From the NCBI GenBank assembly GCA_947168935.1, contig CAMVNV010000003.1, positions 1-60,002 of the forward strand: DNA of 60,002 nucleotides, read 5' to 3'. Below, one piece after another: positions 46,470 through 56,935 of the stretch (its first letter is position 1; the number at the start of each line of letters is the position of its first letter). The DNA is from an uncultured Butyrivibrio sp. (GTDB lineage: Bacteria > Bacillota > Clostridia > Lachnospirales > Lachnospiraceae). The notes beneath the pieces were generated by a model, which did not search any database, had not been told where the DNA came from, and was given only the letters and a program-made list of their open reading frames with translations. The translations under genes and the position numbers were made by a program.

Positions 46470-47150
46470 TTATACTACAGGAGCATCAAGTCCAGGAAGA
46501 TCTGCATCGAAGTCTTCAAGTGGAGCTTCTGCAGGAGCTGCTACAGGTGCACTCTGAGGAGTCTGAGCCTCAGCATAAACTGGTTCCTGTGCCGGAGCCG
46601 GCTGAGCCTGAACCGGTGGTACAAGTTCTGCTCTGTTGGACTTAACCATCTCTGCATAATTTGTAAGATCTGTAAGAAGACCTTCATAGTGTTTATTCGT
46701 AGAATCAATAGAACCCTGAAGTATAGCTTCAACCTCTGATAAAAGAGTATCTGTATACTGTACAGCTGATGCCTTCATGTTGTTAGCTTCAACTGTTGCA
46801 TTATCAAGAAGTGCCTGAGCCTGCTTGGCTGCAGAACTAACTACCTGATTGGCCTGCTCATAAGCCTGACGCATGATCTCATGTTCGTTGATAAGCTCAT
46901 TGGTCTGAGCCTGAGCATTCTCAATGAGCTGCTGAGCTTTTGCACGAGCATCATTAAGGATTGCCTCTTTGTTGGAGACGATTTTCTGATATCTCTTTAT
47001 TTCATCAGGAGTTTTGGATCTGAGCTCGTGAATGAGTTCGTTGATCTCATCTTTATTAACCCTTACATCAGTACTTGAAAAAGGCACCTTCGTACAACTA
47101 TTGATATATGCCTCGATTTCATCAATCAAAAGCTCGATTTTACTGCTCAT
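46470..47150 (-). CDS. Coiled-coil, DivIVA-like/ATPase-like protein with Pro/Ala-rich C-terminus
   Basis: Long heptad-rich Ala/Gln region; PPVQAQPAPAQEP tail. Confidence 0.7.
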   Translation of the reverse strand: MSSKIELLIDEIEAYINSCTKVPFSSTDVRVNKDEINELIHELRSKTPDEIKRYQKIVSNKEAILNDARAKAQQLIENAQAQTNELINEHEIMRQAYEQANQVVSSAAKQAQALLDNATVEANNMKASAVQYTDTLLSEVEAILQGSIDSTNKHYEGLLTDLTNYAEMVKSNRAELVPPVQAQPAPAQEPVYAEAQTPQSAPVAAPAEAPLEDFDADLPGLDAPVV

Positions 47151-47165
47151 GTAAAGTTCCCCCGT

Positions 47166-47657
47166 TTAATTTAGATGTTTGTTGTATTTTGATTCAAGCG
47201 CTTTGAACACATTCTCAGAAACCATGCCTGAAACTTCTCCGCCATAACTAGCGATCTCCTTAACGGTAGAACTGCTAAGATATGAATAACGAAGGTTAGT
47301 CGTAAGAAAGACTGAATCAACATTGTTATGAGAAAGTTCACGATTAGTCTGAGCTATCTGCAATTCATATTCAAAATCAGTAATGGCACGAAGACCTCTT
47401 ACTACGATATGAATATTCTTTTCCTTGCAGTAATCAATAAGCAGTCCATCATACGAATCCACTACTACGTTCCCAAATTCGCTGACCGCTTCTTTAATCA
47501 TTTTAACACGTTCATCTACTGAAAACAACGAACTCTTGGCAGAGTTATGCATAACGGTAACAATTACCGTATCGAACATCATTGATGCTCTTTTTACGAT
47601 ATCAAGGTGTCCTAATGTTACAGGATCAAATGATCCGGGATAAACTGCAGTTTTCAT
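47166..47657 (-). CDS. coaD: Phosphopantetheine adenylyltransferase
   Basis: YPGSFDPVTLGHLDIVKRA; RGLRAITDFEYELQIAQTNREL. Confidence 0.97.
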   Translation of the reverse strand: MKTAVYPGSFDPVTLGHLDIVKRASMMFDTVIVTVMHNSAKSSLFSVDERVKMIKEAVSEFGNVVVDSYDGLLIDYCKEKNIHIVVRGLRAITDFEYELQIAQTNRELSHNNVDSVFLTTNLRYSYLSSSTVKEIASYGGEVSGMVSENVFKALESKYNKHLN

Positions 47658-48211
47658 GAGTTTGCCACCTTCTTTAAAAAGACGTGTTTGTTATTCTTAT
47701 ATGTCTTTTCTCTCTTGATCTCGTATCCCATTCCTTCTACGAATGAAAAGTCCTCATCCATAGCTGCTTCGCAGATGATGGTTGTAAACTCAGTCACATA
47801 AGGAAGTGTGGAAAGAGTTCTGAGTGTGTGCTCGTAAAGGTCTGCCTCATATGGCGGATCGATAAAAATGATATCAACCTCTTTTTCGTGAATAGAACGA
47901 AGTGCCATTGCAGCATCCTTCTTGATGATAGTTGACTTCTCATCAAAATGGCATTTGTGGACATTGGCTGTGATGCACTTAATAGGTTCGCCGCCTCTGT
48001 CTATAAAATAGGCGTGTTTAGCACCTCTTGAAAGAGCCTCGATCCCGATTCCGCCGCTTCCTGCGTAAAGGTCTACAAATATAGCACCCGGAACCTCCAT
48101 CTGAAGCATGTTGAAAAGAGTCTCTTTAATTCTGTCCTGTGTGGGACGTGTATCATCACCTTTCGGTGTAATAAGTGGGATACTACGCGCTTCACCTGCT
48201 ATAACTCGCAT
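47654..48211 (-). CDS. rsmD: 16S rRNA (guanine966-N2)-methyltransferase RsmD
   Basis: MRVIAGEARSIPL; FVDLYAGSGGIGIEALSRGA; DIIFIDPPY. Confidence 0.95.
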   Translation of the reverse strand: MRVIAGEARSIPLITPKGDDTRPTQDRIKETLFNMLQMEVPGAIFVDLYAGSGGIGIEALSRGAKHAYFIDRGGEPIKCITANVHKCHFDEKSTIIKKDAAMALRSIHEKEVDIIFIDPPYEADLYEHTLRTLSTLPYVTEFTTIICEAAMDEDFSFVEGMGYEIKREKTYKNNKHVFLKKVANS

Positions 48212-48294
48212 GGCGCTATCCTCCTTTTGTATCTTTAATAATTGATTTTAAACAATCCAATAACAGTTAAATCTTTGGATTATTTTTTCATTAT

Positions 48295-50538
48295 TTATTT
48301 AAGCTTCAACTTTGAACCCTTAGTATTGCGGCCTGCAATCTTAATAGTTCCTATGTCAAAAGACTTCTCGCCAATAGCTACTTCTTTTGCTTCATCAGGT
48401 TTAAGAAGCCACATGTCGGCAACTGTGTCGTTCTTAGCAAGGTTCATGCCATGAACACCAACTGCAGTCTTCTTCTGATCAGGAAGTTCTTCAAGCAGGA
48501 ATCTGAGGGCATAACCGTTCTCTGTATAGAGTACGCAGCTCTCTTCATCAGTTACAACTGATACGCTTAAAAGCTCGTCTCCATCAGAAAGTTTGGTTGC
48601 TGCAACAAGTTTTCTTGTAACGTCAAATTCGCCGCCGCTTACTATTTTCATCATGGCTGATTTGGTTACAAAAAGCAAGCGATAAATATTAAGTGATGAC
48701 TGCGGCAGAACTGCTATGATCTGCTCCTTGGTAGTGTCGTAGTTAGAGACATTATCAATAGGTACGCCCTTGTCACGCATCTTACCTGCAGGAAGATCCT
48801 GTACTTTGATGGTGTGGAGGTTACCAAGGTGAGTAAATACGCAGACTCTGCTGGTATTCTTGATCTTAAAGCTGTACTTGAAGTCGTTCTTGATAGTGTC
48901 GTGATTCTTATCATAGGTTGTAGCGTCGATTGTCTTGGCATAACCAAAACGGTCCATGATAAATGCTACATCTATCTCTTCTTCAGGCTTCTCTTCGTAG
49001 ACAGCCTCTTCGAACTGACCAACTTCTGTTCTTCTCTTTTGCTTATATTCATTACGGATAGCTCGGAGCTCTTCCTGAATAACCATGGACATTGAAGTTC
49101 TGTCTTCAAGAATATCCTCATATCTGTAAATGTTGGCAACTGTCTCTTCGTGCTCTTTAACAAGGGCATCAAGCTCAAGACCGATGAGTTTGTACAGACG
49201 CATCTCAAGGATTGCATCTGCCTGGCGCTCAGTAAAGTGAAGCTGAGAAGCCATAACTACAGACTCTCTTGACTTAAAGTTAATACCGTCTGTTACGCCG
49301 TTAACAAGGCAGTCTTTGGCCTGAGCACGTGTCTTAGAACCCCTTAAGATCTCGATTACAAGGTCGATTACGTTACAAGCCTTGATGAGACCTTCCTGAA
49401 CTTCCTTCTTGTCAGTTTCTTTCTGAAGGAGTGTTGTATATTTGCGTCGTGCTGTCTCAAACTGGAAGTCAATGCCTGCCTGAAGGATAGCCTTAAGACC
49501 CATTGTCTCAGGACGTCCGTTGTAGATAGCAAGCATGTTTACGCCGAATGTATCTTCAAGCTTAGTCTTCTTGTAAAGAAGATTTGTAAAGTTCTCAACA
49601 TCTGTATCTTTCTTGAGCTCGATAACAATACGGATACCTTCTTTTGAAGACTGGTTGGAGATATCGATAATGTCGTTTGTAACCTTCTTCTCAGCAAGGG
49701 CTGCTACGTCTGAACAGAACTTACCGATTCCTGCACCGATCATTGTGTAAGGGATCTCGCTGATAATAAGGTTGATGTGACCATTCTTAGCCTTTTCTGT
49801 CTCAACCTTACCTCTGATCCTGATCTTACCTTCACCTGTCTCATAAATTGTGGCAAGCTCGTCCTTGTTGATAACGATACCGCCTGTAGGGAAGTCAGGT
49901 CCCTTAACGTATCTCATGAGCTGTCTTGTAGAAAGAGTCTCATCCTGCATAAGAGCTATCTGTGCATCGATAACTTCTGCAAGGTTGTGAGGAGGCGTAC
50001 TTGTAGCCATACCAACAGCGATACCTTCTGATCCGTTAACAAGGAAGTTAGGGATCTTAACAGGCAGAACTGAAGGCTCTTTCTCAGTAGCATCAAAGTT
50101 AGGGACAAAGTCAACTATGTCCTTATCAAGGTCAGCAAGAAAAGCTTCCTGTGTAACACGGGCAAGTCTTGCCTCTGTATATCTCATCGCCGCCGCGCTG
50201 TCACCTTCGATTGTTCCGAAGTTACCGTGACCGTCTACAAGCGGGAGTTCTTTTTTGAAATTCTGAGCCATTACTACGAGACAGTCATAGATTGAACTGT
50301 CACCGTGTGGGTGATATTTACCCATTGTATCGCCGACGATACGTGCGCTCTTTCTGTAAGGGCGGTCGTATCTGATGCCAAGCTCATACATATCGTAAAG
50401 TGTACGTCTCTGAACCGGCTTAAGACCATCCCTGATATCCGGCAGAGCACGTGCAACAATAACACTCATCGCATAATCTATATAAGATTGCTGCATTATT
50501 TCAGAATATTCACTTCGAATAATACGCTGTTCTTCCAT
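48295..50538 (-). CDS. Type IIA DNA topoisomerase subunit A (GyrA/ParC family)
   Basis: [44 protein letters not shown]. Confidence 0.95.
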   Translation of the reverse strand: MEEQRIIRSEYSEIMQQSYIDYAMSVIVARALPDIRDGLKPVQRRTLYDMYELGIRYDRPYRKSARIVGDTMGKYHPHGDSSIYDCLVVMAQNFKKELPLVDGHGNFGTIEGDSAAAMRYTEARLARVTQEAFLADLDKDIVDFVPNFDATEKEPSVLPVKIPNFLVNGSEGIAVGMATSTPPHNLAEVIDAQIALMQDETLSTRQLMRYVKGPDFPTGGIVINKDELATIYETGEGKIRIRGKVETEKAKNGHINLIISEIPYTMIGAGIGKFCSDVAALAEKKVTNDIIDISNQSSKEGIRIVIELKKDTDVENFTNLLYKKTKLEDTFGVNMLAIYNGRPETMGLKAILQAGIDFQFETARRKYTTLLQKETDKKEVQEGLIKACNVIDLVIEILRGSKTRAQAKDCLVNGVTDGINFKSRESVVMASQLHFTERQADAILEMRLYKLIGLELDALVKEHEETVANIYRYEDILEDRTSMSMVIQEELRAIRNEYKQKRRTEVGQFEEAVYEEKPEEEIDVAFIMDRFGYAKTIDATTYDKNHDTIKNDFKYSFKIKNTSRVCVFTHLGNLHTIKVQDLPAGKMRDKGVPIDNVSNYDTTKEQIIAVLPQSSLNIYRLLFVTKSAMMKIVSGGEFDVTRKLVAATKLSDGDELLSVSVVTDEESCVLYTENGYALRFLLEELPDQKKTAVGVHGMNLAKNDTVADMWLLKPDEAKEVAIGEKSFDIGTIKIAGRNTKGSKLKLK

Positions 50539-50575
50539 ATATTCCTCGTATCAATGTATTTTATTTCTGGAATTA

Positions 50576-50708
50576 TATAATCATTTCTTATGATTGTATT
50601 TTTATTACAGGAGTTTATAAATCATTTCATTTTTTACTCGGAAATAAAAATCATATTATGATTTTTACTTTCCAGAGTTTTAAAATCATCATATGATTTT
50701 AAAACTCA
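50576..50708. repeat. Array of three AATCAT/ATGATT-cored hairpins between topoisomerase genes
   Basis: AAAAATCAT-ATT-ATGATTTTT (50646-50666); GAGTTTTAAAATCAT-CAT-ATGATTTTAAAACTC (50675-50707, perfect). Confidence 0.9.
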
Positions 50709-50710
50709 TT

Positions 50711-52639
50711 TTATGCCTGGAAATCGAGTTCAGCATCGTCGGCGTGGTCGTGAATGAATGCACGTCTTGGCGGAACATCATTACCCATTAAAAGCTCTGT
50801 AATATGAGATGCTGTCTTAGCATCGTCGATCTCAACAACACGCATCATACGTCTCTCAGGATCCAGTGTTGTCTCCCAAAGCTGTTCTGCATCCATCTCA
50901 CCAAGACCCTTATATCTCTGAAGAGTAAAGTTACCTTTGTGAGTAGCGCGGTACTTCTCAAGCGCCTTGTCGTCGTAGAGATATTCCTCTTTTCCCTTAG
51001 AAGGAATAACCTTGTAAAGCGGCGGCATAGCGATATAAACATGACCCTGCTGAATAAGCTCAGGCATGAATCTGTAGAACAGTGTCAAAAGAAGTGTAGC
51101 GATATGGGCACCGTCTACGTCGGCATCGGCCATGATTACGATCTTGTTATAACGAAGTTTGGATATATCAAAATCATTGCCATAGCCTTCTGAAAATCCG
51201 CAGCCAAAGGCATTGATCATAGCCTTGATCTCAGCATTTGCAAGGACTTTATCAATTGAAGCCTTCTCAACGTTTAAGATCTTACCACGTATAGGAAGGA
51301 TTGCCTGATACTGTCTGTCTCTGGCAGTCTTAGCACTACCACCCGCAGAATCACCCTCTACGATGAAGATCTCGCACTTCTCGGCGTCTTTGCTGATACA
51401 GTTAGCAAGTTTACCATTTGAATCAAAAGAATACTTTTGCTTAGTAAGAAGATTAGTCTTGGTCTTCTCTTCTGTCTTACGGATCTTGGCAGCCTTCTCA
51501 GCACAGCTGATGACAGCCTTAAGTGTCTCTAAGTTTCTGTCAAAAAATCTTGTGAGCTCATCACCAGTAATCTTAGAAACGACTTTACCAGCATCCTGGT
51601 TATCAAGCTTGGTCTTGGTCTGACCTTCAAATCTTGGATCAGGGTGCTTAATAGAAATAACAGCTGTGAGGCCGTTTCTTACATCAGCACCTGTGAAGTT
51701 CTGGTCCTTGTCCTTGAGGTTACCAAGTTCTCTTGCATAGTTATTGATGATGGTTGTGAACACAGTTTTAAAGCCTGTGATATGAGTACCACCTTCAGAG
51801 TTGTAAATGTTATTACAAAAACCAAGAACATCTTCATGGAAGTCATTTACATACTGGAAAGCAACTTCTACAGAAATGTTCTCGCTCTCGTCCGTGAAAT
51901 AAACGATGTCATGGAGAGTCTCAGCGTTTCTGTTCATCTCCTTGACAAATCCGCGTATTCCTTCAGGCTCGTGGAACTCAAGATGCTCCTCCGTGCCAGG
52001 TCTTTTATCTTCGTAAATGATAAGAAGTTCCGGATTCAGATATGCAGTTTCGTGAAGACGGTTTTTGATATCCTCTTCCCTGAATCTTGTTTTTTCAAAG
52101 ATCTCAGGATCAGGAAGAAAAGAGATTGTTGTTCCATGCTCTCTTGTCTTGCCGACTTCAGGAAGAAGTCCGTTAACAAGCTCAGTTGTAGGAACACCTC
52201 TTTCATAAGAATCTTCGTAAATAGCACCATTTTCCTTGATTCTGACTTTCATCCAGGTAGACAGTGCGTTAACTACGGATGAACCAACACCGTGCAGACC
52301 GCCCGATGTCTTATAAGATGCGTTATCAAACTTACCGCCGGCGTGAAGCATGGTAAGAACTACACGTTCTGCGGTAATACCTTTTGCGTGCATTCCAACA
52401 GGAATACCACGTCCGTTATCTTCTACAGTAGCAGATCCGTCTGCTTCAAGTGTTACATGAATTTTAGAGCAGTAGCCGGCAAGATGCTCGTCTACTGCGT
52501 TATCAACTATTTCATATACAAGGTGGTTAAGTCCTCTTGTAGATACGGATCCGATGTACATTCCGGGTCTCTTGCGGACCGCTTCGAGTCCCTCCAGGAC
52601 AGTAATACTGCCTGCATCGTATTCGTTTGATTTCGACAT
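50711..52639 (-). CDS. Type IIA DNA topoisomerase subunit B (GyrB/ParE family)
   Basis: EAVRKRPGMYIGS; EGDSAGGSAKTARDRQYQAILPIRGKILNVEKA; LQRYKGLGEM. Confidence 0.95.
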   Translation of the reverse strand: MSKSNEYDAGSITVLEGLEAVRKRPGMYIGSVSTRGLNHLVYEIVDNAVDEHLAGYCSKIHVTLEADGSATVEDNGRGIPVGMHAKGITAERVVLTMLHAGGKFDNASYKTSGGLHGVGSSVVNALSTWMKVRIKENGAIYEDSYERGVPTTELVNGLLPEVGKTREHGTTISFLPDPEIFEKTRFREEDIKNRLHETAYLNPELLIIYEDKRPGTEEHLEFHEPEGIRGFVKEMNRNAETLHDIVYFTDESENISVEVAFQYVNDFHEDVLGFCNNIYNSEGGTHITGFKTVFTTIINNYARELGNLKDKDQNFTGADVRNGLTAVISIKHPDPRFEGQTKTKLDNQDAGKVVSKITGDELTRFFDRNLETLKAVISCAEKAAKIRKTEEKTKTNLLTKQKYSFDSNGKLANCISKDAEKCEIFIVEGDSAGGSAKTARDRQYQAILPIRGKILNVEKASIDKVLANAEIKAMINAFGCGFSEGYGNDFDISKLRYNKIVIMADADVDGAHIATLLLTLFYRFMPELIQQGHVYIAMPPLYKVIPSKGKEEYLYDDKALEKYRATHKGNFTLQRYKGLGEMDAEQLWETTLDPERRMMRVVEIDDAKTASHITELLMGNDVPPRRAFIHDHADDAELDFQA

Positions 52640-52725
52640 TAAAAGAAATCCCCCTAACAAGTTATTTTAAGTTAAAGTTGTCAGAAGCTTTTTTGACAAA
52701 AACAACTTCTGACATTTTAGATTGA

Positions 52726-53595
52726 TCATTTAAGAATTTTGGTAATTGTTACAGCCAGGGCTCCCGGTCCTATATGGCATGATACAGAAAGTGAAAGCGG
52801 ATCCATGTGTACGTCAAATCCAGGGAAAGTCTCTTCGATCATCTTCTTCCACTCGGCAGCTCTCTCTTTATCCTGAGTGAATGCTGCATCAATTCTTACG
52901 CTTGCCGGGTCAAGACCTCCGAAACGCTTCTCAGCATCATCTTTGATCGCATTAAGCATGATCTTCTGGCCCTGAGATGTTGTTCTGGCTTTGGCAAAAG
53001 AGTCAAGCTTTTCTCCCTGAATCTGAAGAACGGGCTTGATCCTTAAGATTGTACCCAGTGCAGCAGCTGCAGGAGTTATTCTACCACCTTTTTTCAGGTA
53101 GTAAAGAGTATCAAGCATAATATAGATGCTGGAGTTGAATTTATCTTTTTCCAGAATATCTTTAATCTCAGATGCGCTCTTGCCCTCGCCTGCAAGTCTT
53201 AATGCATCAAGGACTGAATTACGCATTGTTACTGAAATTCGCTGATTGTTAACAACGAAAACCTTGCCCTCATAATCATCGTCCTGGGAAAGGCTTGTTG
53301 CGCTTGCGCAAGATGATGAAAGACCGCTACTCATAGGAATATACACGATCTCATCATAAGTTTTAAGTGTTTCATCCCACAGATCCATGAGAGTTCCGGG
53401 TGATGGCTGAGATGTAGATACCTCTTCGTCATCGCTAAGCTTTGTATAGAACTCTTCCTGTGTAAGATTTATATCCTCTAAATAATCGGTTCCGGCAATT
53501 GTGAACGGCATTGGAACAACTATAACGCCGAGCTTTTCGCCTTCTGCCTGTGTAATACCACTATTGGAATCTGTAATAATAGCTACTTTAGACAT
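52726..53595 (-). CDS. DegV-family protein
   Basis: KVAIITDSNSGIT; TSQPSPG; YIPMSSGLS. Confidence 0.93.
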   Translation of the reverse strand: MSKVAIITDSNSGITQAEGEKLGVIVVPMPFTIAGTDYLEDINLTQEEFYTKLSDDEEVSTSQPSPGTLMDLWDETLKTYDEIVYIPMSSGLSSSCASATSLSQDDDYEGKVFVVNNQRISVTMRNSVLDALRLAGEGKSASEIKDILEKDKFNSSIYIMLDTLYYLKKGGRITPAAAALGTILRIKPVLQIQGEKLDSFAKARTTSQGQKIMLNAIKDDAEKRFGGLDPASVRIDAAFTQDKERAAEWKKMIEETFPGFDVHMDPLSLSVSCHIGPGALAVTITKILK

Positions 53596-53678
53596 TAGTA
53601 TACCTCGCTTTATTTGATGTCATAAAATCCCTTAATTATATTACCTTGCAGCCGTACCACTGTCAAATAGGCAAAGGC

Positions 53679-55733
53679 CTATAATATCAGATTGGAGTTG
53701 GCATCAGAGAGCACTCTGTGCAAGGATTCGTTTTCAGGTTTACAAAGATTCGGATCGTCGTTTAGTATGTGGTCGGCATCAATTGATGCTTTCTTGATGA
53801 GATCTGAATCTGCGTATATATCCCCTATGGTAAAAAACAGGTCGCCGCTCTGACGGATACCAAACATATCACCAGGGCCTCTCTGGCGAAGGTCTTCCTC
53901 TGCGATTTTGAAACCATCGTTTGATTTGCCAAGGATGTCAAGACGCTGCGCTGCCTCTTTTGACTCAGATGTATTTAGGAAAATACAATAGCTCTGATCC
54001 TTACCACGACCGACGCGGCCTCTTAGCTGGTGGAGCTGGGCAAGGCCGAAATGCTCTGAGTTTTCGATCATCATGACAGTTGCGTTAGGGACGTTGATAC
54101 CAACTTCAATAACTGTCGTCGAAACAAGAACGTCTATATCCCTGTTAGCAAACCTCTCCATAAGTTCGTCCTTCTCAGATGCCTTCATGCGGCCGTTGAG
54201 CATATCAACTCTTATGGACGGAGAAAGAGCCTTTCTTAGCTTCTCTGTATAGTCTGTGACGTTCTCAACGTCGTTCATCTCGCCTTCTTCGATCATAGGG
54301 CAGATTACGTAGACCTGATGGCCTAGAGACACCTGTTTTTCTATGAATTTATAAGCTGTAGGCCTGTAGTCAGGTCCTACAACGCAGTTCTTGACAGGAA
54401 GTCTTGAAGAGGGCTTTTCATCAAGGACTGAAACGTGAAGATCGCCGTAAAGTATGATAGCAAGTGTCCTCGGGATAGGCGTTGCGCTCATTGCAAGAAC
54501 GTGTGTGCATTCTCCCTTACCTGCAAACTTCTCACGCTGACGAACACCGAATCTGTGCTGCTCATCGGTTATGACAAGGGCAAGATCCTTGTAATTAACG
54601 GAGTCCTGAATAAGGGCGTTGGTGCCAATGCAGACGTTGTAAGTTCCATCTTCTATGCCCTTTTTATTCTGCTTCTTTTCACTAGCCTTGAGAGAGCCTA
54701 TCATGAGGACTGGCCTAAAGGGAAGGTCGTATTCCTCTGCCATCTTGCAGATATCTTCATAGTGCTGGCGAGCAAGTACTTCTGTCGGAGCCATCATAGC
54801 CCCCTGATAGCCGTTCTCTACTGTAATTAGAAGTGCCAGGAATGCAAGGATCGTCTTACCAGAACCAACATCACCCTGAATGAGACGGTTCATGACCCTT
54901 GTACCAGTAAGATCTGCCTCAATCTCAGCATAGACACGCTTTTGGGCATCTGTAAGCTCGTAAGGAAGCTGATCTAAGAACATAGATACAAGCTCAGACT
55001 TCTTCATAACGTGCGTACTCAAAGACTCTTCTTCCGTAAGCTTAAAGAGGCGAAGCCTTAGTATGAAGAAAAGGAACTCGTTGTAGGCAAGTCTCCTTCT
55101 TGCAAGGTCAAATGTATGCTTATCCGGAGGAAAGTGAACGCTCTTAATTGCAGCTCTATATTCCATGAGATCATTGTCCTTAATAAGATACTCAGGAAGC
55201 GGATCCTTCATGTATACAGCAGATTCAAGCGCCTGCTGCATGGCTTTTACCACCATATTGTTGGTAAGCCCCTTTACAAGCGGATATACCGGCTGCATAG
55301 TTCCCTGGAGTGAAATATAGTCTTCCGGCTGATAGATCTTGGGCTGATTGAAGCAAAAAAGATTGCCTTTTCTTGTTACAAGACCTCTAAATATATAGAA
55401 ATGGCCCTGTTTTAAAGTACTGCGAAGATATGGCTGGTTGAAATATGTAACCTTAGCCTTGCCTGTAATATCAACTATATCAAAAGTAACAATTGACATA
55501 TTTCTGATATGCTTCACATAAATATTGCCCGCAATCTGACATCTTACTGCGACTGTATTACCACTCTTTAAATCTGACAGATTAACAACATTTTCAAAAA
55601 TGTCGTAGTTCCTCGGATAATACTGAAGCAGGTCTTCAATACGGACAACACCGGCTTTTTCAAATATCTTTGCAGTTTTATCTCCAATCCCTTTAAGGGA
55701 TTCTACGGTTTCTTTTAAAGAAGCTTCATTCAT
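53679..55733 (-). CDS. recG: ATP-dependent DNA helicase RecG
   Basis: RLIQGDVGSGKTILAFLALL; TDEQHRFGVRQRE; QLHQLRGRVGRG. Confidence 0.96.
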   Translation of the reverse strand: MNEASLKETVESLKGIGDKTAKIFEKAGVVRIEDLLQYYPRNYDIFENVVNLSDLKSGNTVAVRCQIAGNIYVKHIRNMSIVTFDIVDITGKAKVTYFNQPYLRSTLKQGHFYIFRGLVTRKGNLFCFNQPKIYQPEDYISLQGTMQPVYPLVKGLTNNMVVKAMQQALESAVYMKDPLPEYLIKDNDLMEYRAAIKSVHFPPDKHTFDLARRRLAYNEFLFFILRLRLFKLTEEESLSTHVMKKSELVSMFLDQLPYELTDAQKRVYAEIEADLTGTRVMNRLIQGDVGSGKTILAFLALLITVENGYQGAMMAPTEVLARQHYEDICKMAEEYDLPFRPVLMIGSLKASEKKQNKKGIEDGTYNVCIGTNALIQDSVNYKDLALVITDEQHRFGVRQREKFAGKGECTHVLAMSATPIPRTLAIILYGDLHVSVLDEKPSSRLPVKNCVVGPDYRPTAYKFIEKQVSLGHQVYVICPMIEEGEMNDVENVTDYTEKLRKALSPSIRVDMLNGRMKASEKDELMERFANRDIDVLVSTTVIEVGINVPNATVMMIENSEHFGLAQLHQLRGRVGRGKDQSYCIFLNTSESKEAAQRLDILGKSNDGFKIAEEDLRQRGPGDMFGIRQSGDLFFTIGDIYADSDLIKKASIDADHILNDDPNLCKPENESLHRVLSDANSNLIL

Positions 55734-55842
55734 GTTGGTCTCCCATAATCGGTGCATTCCACCTCTTTATAGATTATCACAATATATGAATGAAGTGGAA
55801 AATAAAAAGACAATTGCCATAATGATGTAATGCATTTAGGGC

Positions 55843-55880
55843 AAAAAAGACCTCTATACCAGCTGGTACAGAGATCTTTG
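55843..55880 (-). terminator. Rho-independent terminator
   Basis: AGATCTCTGTACCAG-CTGGTATAGAGGTCT followed by TTTTT on the minus strand. Confidence 0.8.
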
Positions 55881-55961
55881 TAAACATAATTGAATTTAGT
55901 TTAAAAATATACCAATAAAATACAAATGTGTTCGACAATCAGATTGTTATCGTCTTACCTA

Positions 55962-56276
55962 TTAAGCCTGTTGTGATAACAGCTCAGTCATCTTCTTGAT
56001 AACAAGACTTACCTGGCCATCACGGCAGCGTCTCACGAACTGACCATTATCAAAATAATCTTCTCTAAGAAGCATAGTCATAAGTGCACAGCAAAGATCA
56101 TAATTGGCATGTGGCAGACGCTTAAGCTCCTCATCTGCTACAACGGGTCCTGTGATCATGTAATCGGAGTAATTGTACTTGAGATCTCCCATGTTGCCAA
56201 GAACATTGTAATAATCTATTGTCTTTTCTGAGCCTTCAACTGCTCTTAAAACTTTGATCTTCTCAACGTTTTTCAT
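55962..56276 (-). CDS. Hypothetical protein
   Basis: Intact ORF with terminator downstream. Confidence 0.65.
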   Translation of the reverse strand: MKNVEKIKVLRAVEGSEKTIDYYNVLGNMGDLKYNYSDYMITGPVVADEELKRLPHANYDLCCALMTMLLREDYFDNGQFVRRCRDGQVSLVIKKMTELLSQQA

Positions 56277-56460
56277 GCTATCTCCTCATAACCCCTGTGA
56301 AATTTGTCCTTACTCGAAACATATTTTATCACAGCATTTTTGGGATGTGGAGTTGGCATTTTTGACAAAATTATTATGCAAATCAAACCCAAAATTCTCA
56401 TTGACCTTACTAGTTATTATCAATAATACAAAGTCATTTTTTCTATATATACGTATAATA

Positions 56461-56556
56461 TACATTTTTGAATCATAGATTCAAAAATGCAGCAATAGAG
56501 TAGGTTGAGCTCGAATTTATCGCGTAAAATGAAACAATATGCAAGCATAGTTTCGC
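56461..56556 (-). repeat. Three-hairpin element, locus F (partial)
   Basis: CATTTTTGAATCATAGATTCAAAAATGCAGCAATAGAG shared with locus E; GAAAC/GTTTC hairpin at 56531-56554. Confidence 0.8.
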
Positions 56557-56572
56557 TTGACGGCCTTGTGCT

Positions 56573-56605
56573 ACAAAAAAAGAGCCTGGCCGCAGCCAAG
56601 CTCCT
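56573..56605 (-). terminator. Rho-independent terminator
   Basis: GAGCTTGGCTGCGGCCAGGCTC then TTTTTTT on the minus strand. Confidence 0.8.
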
Positions 56606-56614
56606 CCAGAATTT

Positions 56615-56803
56615 TTAAATGCACTTTACTCCGAGGCTTTCGTTATAGTCTGTCTTCTTAGCAAGTTCCTTAACCTTACGAAGCATACCCGGCATATCAT
56701 CTTTGCTCTCGCAAAGTGCTACAGGCATACCAATTTCGTATGATACCTGAATACCTGACTCAATAAGGGTATTCATAAATTTCTGCTTTGATATTTCACT
56801 CAT
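56615..56803 (-). CDS. Hypothetical small protein
   Basis: Intact ORF with terminator and upstream RBS-like sequence. Confidence 0.65.
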   Translation of the reverse strand: MSEISKQKFMNTLIESGIQVSYEIGMPVALCESKDDMPGMLRKVKELAKKTDYNESLGVKCI

Positions 56804-56854
56804 TACTGACCTCCTATCAGAAGAGAACCTTTAAATCTTGGATAAAGTTCTCCG

Positions 56855-56895
56855 CAAAAAAATACCGGAAAGGTTAAACCTTCCCGGTATACCTT
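56855..56895 (-). terminator. Terminator downstream of DAK2 gene
   Basis: TACCGGGAAGGTTTAACCTTTCCGGTA then TTTTTTT on the minus strand. Confidence 0.85.
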
Positions 56896-56935
56896 TACTA
56901 ACATTTATATTCTGAAGCATTACACTTTCAAAATC

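Noticed and set aside
46449-46739. Overlapping plus-strand ORFs (96 aa and 60 aa) opposite the coiled-coil gene
   Set aside because: Mirror-image translations of the Pro/Ala/Gln-rich tail, not real genes.
51644-52282. Plus-strand ORF of 212 aa
   Set aside because: Antisense to the GyrB/ParE-family gene; length is explained by codon bias of the opposite strand.
54435-54830. Plus-strand ORF of 131 aa
   Set aside because: Antisense to recG; no independent support.
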